Shown here: positions 62,540 to 64,000 of the stretch, one piece after another | Layout: every line of letters starts with the position of its first letter | Position numbering within the stretch: the stretch's first letter is position 1 | From: Streptomyces sp. TP-A0356 | Lineage (GTDB): Bacteria > Actinomycetota > Actinomycetes > Streptomycetales > Streptomycetaceae | Reading direction: 5' to 3' | Assembly (NCBI RefSeq): GCF_001417775.1 | Contig: NZ_BBZJ01000012.1 | Span: 372,001 to 436,000 of the forward strand | Length of the DNA stretch: 64,000 nucleotides | Notes under the pieces: generated by a model | Database searches by the model: none | What the model was told of the DNA's origin: nothing | Seen by the model: only the letters and a program-made list of their open reading frames with translations | Translations under genes and position numbers: made by a program

Positions 62540-64000
62540 TCACACCGGTCGGGTGCGGCCCTCCCAGTACGGGTCGCGCAGCCGTCGCTTGTACAGCTTG
62601 CCGTTGGGGTCACGAGGCATCGTCTCGATGAAGTCGACGCTCCTTGGCCGCTTGTATCCGGCGAGTTGCCGGGCGCAGTGGCCGAGGATGTCGGCGGCGA
62701 GCGCCGGTCCGGGCTCGTGGCCGGGAGCGGGTTCGACGACCGCCTTCACCTCCTCGCCCCAGTCGTCGTGCGGGATCCCGAAGGCCGCCGCGTCGGCGAC
62801 GGCGGGGTGGCTGAGCAGGGCTGCCTCGACCTCGGCGGGGTAGATGTTGACCCCGCCGGAGATGATCAGGTCGATCTTGCGGTCGCGCAGGAAGAGGTAG
62901 CCGTCCTCGTCGAGGTGGCCGAGGTCGCCGACGGTGAAGAAGTCGCCGATGCGGTTCTTGCGCGTCTTGGCTTCGTCCTTGTGGTACGAGAAGCCGCCCG
63001 TGCTCATCTTCATGTAGACGGTGCCGAGTTCACCGGGCGGCAGCCGGTTGCCGTCGTCGTCGAAGACGGCGAGTTCGCTGATGGGCCAGGCCTTGCCGAC
63101 CGTGCCGGGCTTCTTCAGCCAGTCCTCGGCGGTCGCGAAGGCACCGCCGCCCTCGCTGGCCGCGTAGTACTCCTCGACGCTCTCGCCCCACCACTCGATC
63201 ATCGCCCGCTTCACATGGTCGGGGCAGGGGGCGGCGCCGTGGATGGCGTGCCGCATGGAGGAGATGTCGTACCGCGTCCGCACCGCGTCGGGGAGGGCGA
63301 GGAGGCGGTGGAACTGGGTGGGGACCATGTGCGTGTGCGTGCACTTGTGGGCGTCGATCAGCCGGAGCATCTCCTCGGGCGCCCACTTGTCCATCAGGAC
63401 CAGCCGGTGCCCGATGTGCAGGGACGCGCCCGCGAACTGCAGCACCGCCGTGTGATAGAGCGGCGAGCAGACGAGGTGGACATTGCCGTCGTGGGGCCTG
63501 ATGCCGAAGATGGCGAGGAAGCCGCCGAGGTACGCCTCCTCGGGCGGTCTGCCGGGCAGCGGGCGGCGGATGCCGCGCGGGCGGCCGGTGGTGCCCGAGG
63601 TGTAGTTCATGACCCAGCCGAGGGTGCGCCCCTCCGGTGCCGACTCGGGTTGTCCGTCGAGGAGTTCGGCGTACGGGCGGAACCCCTCGACCGCTCCGAC
63701 GGCGTAACGTCGGCCGCCCGGCAGCTTCGCCTCGTCGGCCGCGTCGCGGGCCGCGTCCGCGAACCGTTCGTGGGCGATGAGGACCTTGGCGCCGCAGTCG
63801 GCGACGATCCAGGCGATCTCGGGTCCGACGAGGTGGTGGTTGACGGGTACGAGGTAGAGGCCGGCCTGGCTGGCGGCCAGGTATGCGGTGAGGAACTCGA
63901 CGCCGTTGGGCAGGACGACGGCGAAGGAGTCCCCCCGTTCGAGCCCCGCGGCGCGCAGTCCGTGCACCAGCCGGTTGGCCGCGCCGAGCAGCCGTCCCGC
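62540..64000 (-). CDS. acyl-CoA synthetase, AMP-forming, 5' end outside window
   Basis: Fourth ligase; the frame runs past base 64000, so the N-terminus is missing and at least 486 residues are visible. Motifs: MNYTSGTTGRPRGIRRPLPG, HGAAPCPDHVKRAMIEWWGE, YYAASEGGG, GDLGHLDEDGYLFLRDR and the Lys in DPNGKLYKRRLRDPY. The charged GYLFLRDRKIDLIISGGVNI segment is that of FadD13/FadD19-like ligases. A 268-base gap separates it from the preceding ligase gene on the same strand, with no palindrome recognised. Confidence 0.88.
   Translation of the reverse strand, partial: AGRLLGAANRLVHGLRAAGLERGDSFAVVLPNGVEFLTAYLAASQAGLYLVPVNHHLVGPEIAWIVADCGAKVLIAHERFADAARDAADEAKLPGGRRYAVGAVEGFRPYAELLDGQPESAPEGRTLGWVMNYTSGTTGRPRGIRRPLPGRPPEEAYLGGFLAIFGIRPHDGNVHLVCSPLYHTAVLQFAGASLHIGHRLVLMDKWAPEEMLRLIDAHKCTHTHMVPTQFHRLLALPDAVRTRYDISSMRHAIHGAAPCPDHVKRAMIEWWGESVEEYYAASEGGGAFATAEDWLKKPGTVGKAWPISELAVFDDDGNRLPPGELGTVYMKMSTGGFSYHKDEAKTRKNRIGDFFTVGDLGHLDEDGYLFLRDRKIDLIISGGVNIYPAEVEAALLSHPAVADAAAFGIPHDDWGEEVKAVVEPAPGHEPGPALAADILGHCARQLAGYKRPRSVDFIETMPRDPNGKLYKRRLRDPYWEGRTRPV

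Noticed and set aside
1..64000. tRNA/rRNA genes, CRISPR arrays, insertion sequences, prophage or integration sites
   Set aside because: I found no cloverleaf with T-loop sequence, no repeat-spacer pattern, no transposase or integrase frame and no flanking direct repeats with inverted ends.

Overview
The window is high-GC DNA with strong third-position G/C, GTG and TTG starts beside AGGAGG-like ribosome sites, a chaplin, a DGPF-linked ECF sigma factor, an SPW-repeat protein, an NsdA-type regulator and a single TTA (bldA-type) leucine codon. Together these point to a Streptomyces chromosome. I see no tRNA, rRNA, insertion sequence, integrase or CRISPR array; it reads as stable chromosome with many short operons.

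Layout. 1-5.8 kb: the start of an FHA protein, an unknown protein, a SnoaL-like protein, a Clp/Hsp100 ATPase, a DUF1905 remnant and an aldo/keto reductase. 5.9-12.3 kb: a LysR regulator with a palindrome at its start codon, DinB-like protein, adenosine deaminase, VOC protein, a BlaI/M56 pair with a clear operator, PAP2 phosphatase and a second aldo/keto reductase. 12.3-18.9 kb: secreted PI-PLC-like protein, GH19 chitinase with the Streptomyces chitinase direct repeats, aldehyde dehydrogenase, the ECF42/DGPF pair and an acyl-CoA-dehydrogenase-like flavoprotein.

19.0-25.7 kb is a five-gene organosulfur operon reading leftwards: SfnG-like dimethylsulfone monooxygenase, two DszC/SfnB-type flavoproteins, an FMN reductase and an SsuD-like monooxygenase. 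It is headed by a 27-codon leader peptide with a Cys-Cys pair and by RNA inverted repeats, and flanked by a divergent LysR gene. The likely logic is that cysteine shortage, sensed by translation of the leader, opens an operon that frees sulfite from sulfones and sulfonates.

25.7-34.6 kb: a small conserved protein, a YihY/BrkB membrane protein, an SPW protein, an ArsR-SRPBCC fusion, then an APC permease, a ROK regulator and a secreted GH2 exo-beta-D-glucosaminidase. Nearly the same operator lies on the permease promoter and just downstream of the -10 of the GH2 promoter, so the three genes look like one chito-oligosaccharide regulon. 34.6-43 kb: a secreted jelly-roll protein, two GNAT acetyltransferases, a sortase-type chaplin, a secreted tripeptidyl-peptidase-like hydrolase and AsnB asparagine synthetase. 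43-53.5 kb: Gfo/Idh/MocA oxidoreductase, PAS-PP2C phosphatase, an NsdA-like regulator divergent from a TTA-containing aminoglycoside-phosphotransferase-like protein, a secreted amidase, an unknown conserved protein, a universal stress protein and an orphan DUF397 protein.

53.5-64 kb is an acyl-CoA catabolic region: a four-gene operon (crotonase, DUF35 Zn-ribbon/OB protein and two thiolase-fold proteins that lack the classical catalytic residues), with four AMP-forming acid-CoA ligases around it. Perfect TetR-like palindromes lie in two of its promoter regions.
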